Shown here: positions 7,029 through 7,720 of the stretch, piece after piece
Numbering within the stretch: position 1 is the stretch's first letter
Layout: each line of letters begins with the position of its first letter
Origin: Lentisphaerota bacterium
GTDB lineage: Bacteria > Verrucomicrobiota > Kiritimatiellia > UBA8416 > JAFGTH01
Reading direction: 5' to 3'
Assembly: GCA_016934225.1 (NCBI GenBank)
Contig: JAFGTH010000166.1
Location: 1-7,720 of the forward strand
DNA: 7,720 bases
Made by a program: the position numbers and the translations under genes
The notes under the pieces: generated by a model
Told to the model about the DNA's origin: nothing
The model's database searches: none
What the model saw: the letters and a program-made list of their open reading frames with translations, nothing else

Positions 7029-7720
7029 TAAAAATGCCTGGTCTCTCTCGAATTGTGCAAGTCGGTCTTCTTGCGGTAATTGCCGTATCGCCCACTCAAT
7101 TTAGTATTGAAGTCTTTGAAAAAACCCATCTTTCGATCGTTGATCCGCTAATCTGGCTGGTTGCCGCAATCCGGCTTATTGATATTTTCAGAAAACGCTC
7201 TTTCTCGACGCTCAAGCCTCCACATCTGTCCATTGTTTTGTTTGTCGGACTGTTTGCCGTATCCGTGTTTAAGTCGGCCAATTTCCAGGGATCGCTGAAA
7301 AACCTGTTTCAATTAACTGAGTATTTTCTTGTTGCTTATATCCTGTTCAATGAAGCATCAGCCGATGATGTTTTTCTTAAGCGAGCCGCAATTGTGTCTC
7401 TCGTCACGGCAGTGTGTGTAATCGCTCTCGCTGTTGTTCAATATCTCACGCCATCGCTTGAATTATTTCGCGTCAGTGGTTCGTTCGGGAATAGAAATGT
7501 GCTCGGCGGTTTTCTGGCGCTGGTTGTGCCGTTAATGTTCGGCGTAGTTGTTTCCGATACCTGTTTCATTAGACGTGTTATGCTATCGTTTATTATTATT
7601 GCCGCGCTTCTCGTTACGCTATCGGGGGCAACAATGATTGCCCTGGTAATCTCGTTGCTGCTCCTATCGTGCTTTAAAGGGCGTTGGACGTTTCCGCTGG
7701 CAACAGCAGTAATTCTGGCA
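7025..7720 (+). CDS. O-antigen polymerase/ligase-like (Wzy/WaaL) membrane protein, 3' end outside window
   Basis: An open frame runs from the ATG at 7025 to the window end (232 codons, no stop), so only the N-terminal part is present; the family is usually about 400-500 residues. It is strongly hydrophobic, with membrane segments at roughly 10-24, 38-54, 69-84, 94-109, 120-141, 158-177, 184-200 and 203-216. The stretch RVSGSFGNRNVLGGFLALVV (149-168) is the hallmark R-x-x-G-x-F-x-N-x-N-x-x-G block of the O-antigen ligase/polymerase family (Wzy_C/WaaL). It should polymerise repeat units or ligate glycan in the periplasm; the large periplasmic loop that would help tell these apart lies beyond the window. 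The start is supported by AAAGG at 7011-7015, nine bases before the ATG, and by the ATGA overlap with the upstream stop. A second ATG at 7034 is less well placed. With the MurJ-like flippase it suggests a Wzx/Wzy-type route. Confidence 0.85.
   Translation, partial: MIKMPGLSRIVQVGLLAVIAVSPTQFSIEVFEKTHLSIVDPLIWLVAAIRLIDIFRKRSFSTLKPPHLSIVLFVGLFAVSVFKSANFQGSLKNLFQLTEYFLVAYILFNEASADDVFLKRAAIVSLVTAVCVIALAVVQYLTPSLELFRVSGSFGNRNVLGGFLALVVPLMFGVVVSDTCFIRRVMLSFIIIAALLVTLSGATMIALVISLLLLSCFKGRWTFPLATAVILA

Overview
The window is part of a gram-negative surface-polysaccharide (exopolysaccharide or O-antigen-like) assembly cluster. All eight coding regions lie on the + strand and are tightly packed, so the layout looks like one operon cut at both window ends. 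The first gene lacks its 5' end and the last lacks its 3' end. Base composition looks close to balanced by eye, and codon style looks uniform, with no sign of inserted foreign DNA. I see no RNA gene, insertion sequence, CRISPR array or convincing terminator, and no gene-free stretch over 300 bases.

Layout: (1) positions 1-332, the C-terminal end of an alpha/beta hydrolase resembling exosortase-system-associated hydrolase 2. (2) 335-1165, a second alpha/beta hydrolase resembling exosortase-associated hydrolase 1, with a cysteine at the nucleophile position. (3) 1183-2325, (4) 2368-3549 and (6) 5136-6272, three distinct GT4-family (GT-B fold) glycosyltransferases. (5) 3546-5126, a polytopic MurJ/MVF-family flippase between the second and third glycosyltransferases. 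After a 93-base gap with a plausible sigma70-type promoter come (7) 6369-7028, a small cysteine-rich secreted protein that looks like a carbohydrate-binding beta-sandwich, and (8) 7025-7720 (runs off the window), an O-antigen polymerase/ligase-like membrane protein translationally coupled to gene 7.

Working model (inference): the GT4 enzymes add sugars to a lipid-linked repeat unit on the cytoplasmic face, the MurJ-like protein flips it, and the Wzy/WaaL-like protein polymerises or ligates it in the periplasm. The small secreted protein may bind the glycan alongside the polymerase. The two hydrolases are companions often found in exosortase/PEP-CTERM exopolysaccharide loci, but no exosortase and no PEP-CTERM protein is visible here.

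The organism cannot be fixed from this window. A gram-negative (diderm) bacterium is very likely. The mix of exosortase-type hydrolases, a MurJ-like flippase and a secreted CBM-like protein would suit the PVC group (Verrucomicrobiota, Lentisphaerota, Kiritimatiellota) or a proteobacterium; this is a low-confidence guess. The least explained parts are the secreted protein-polymerase pair and the MurJ-like flippase, which appears to lack the arginines used for lipid II.
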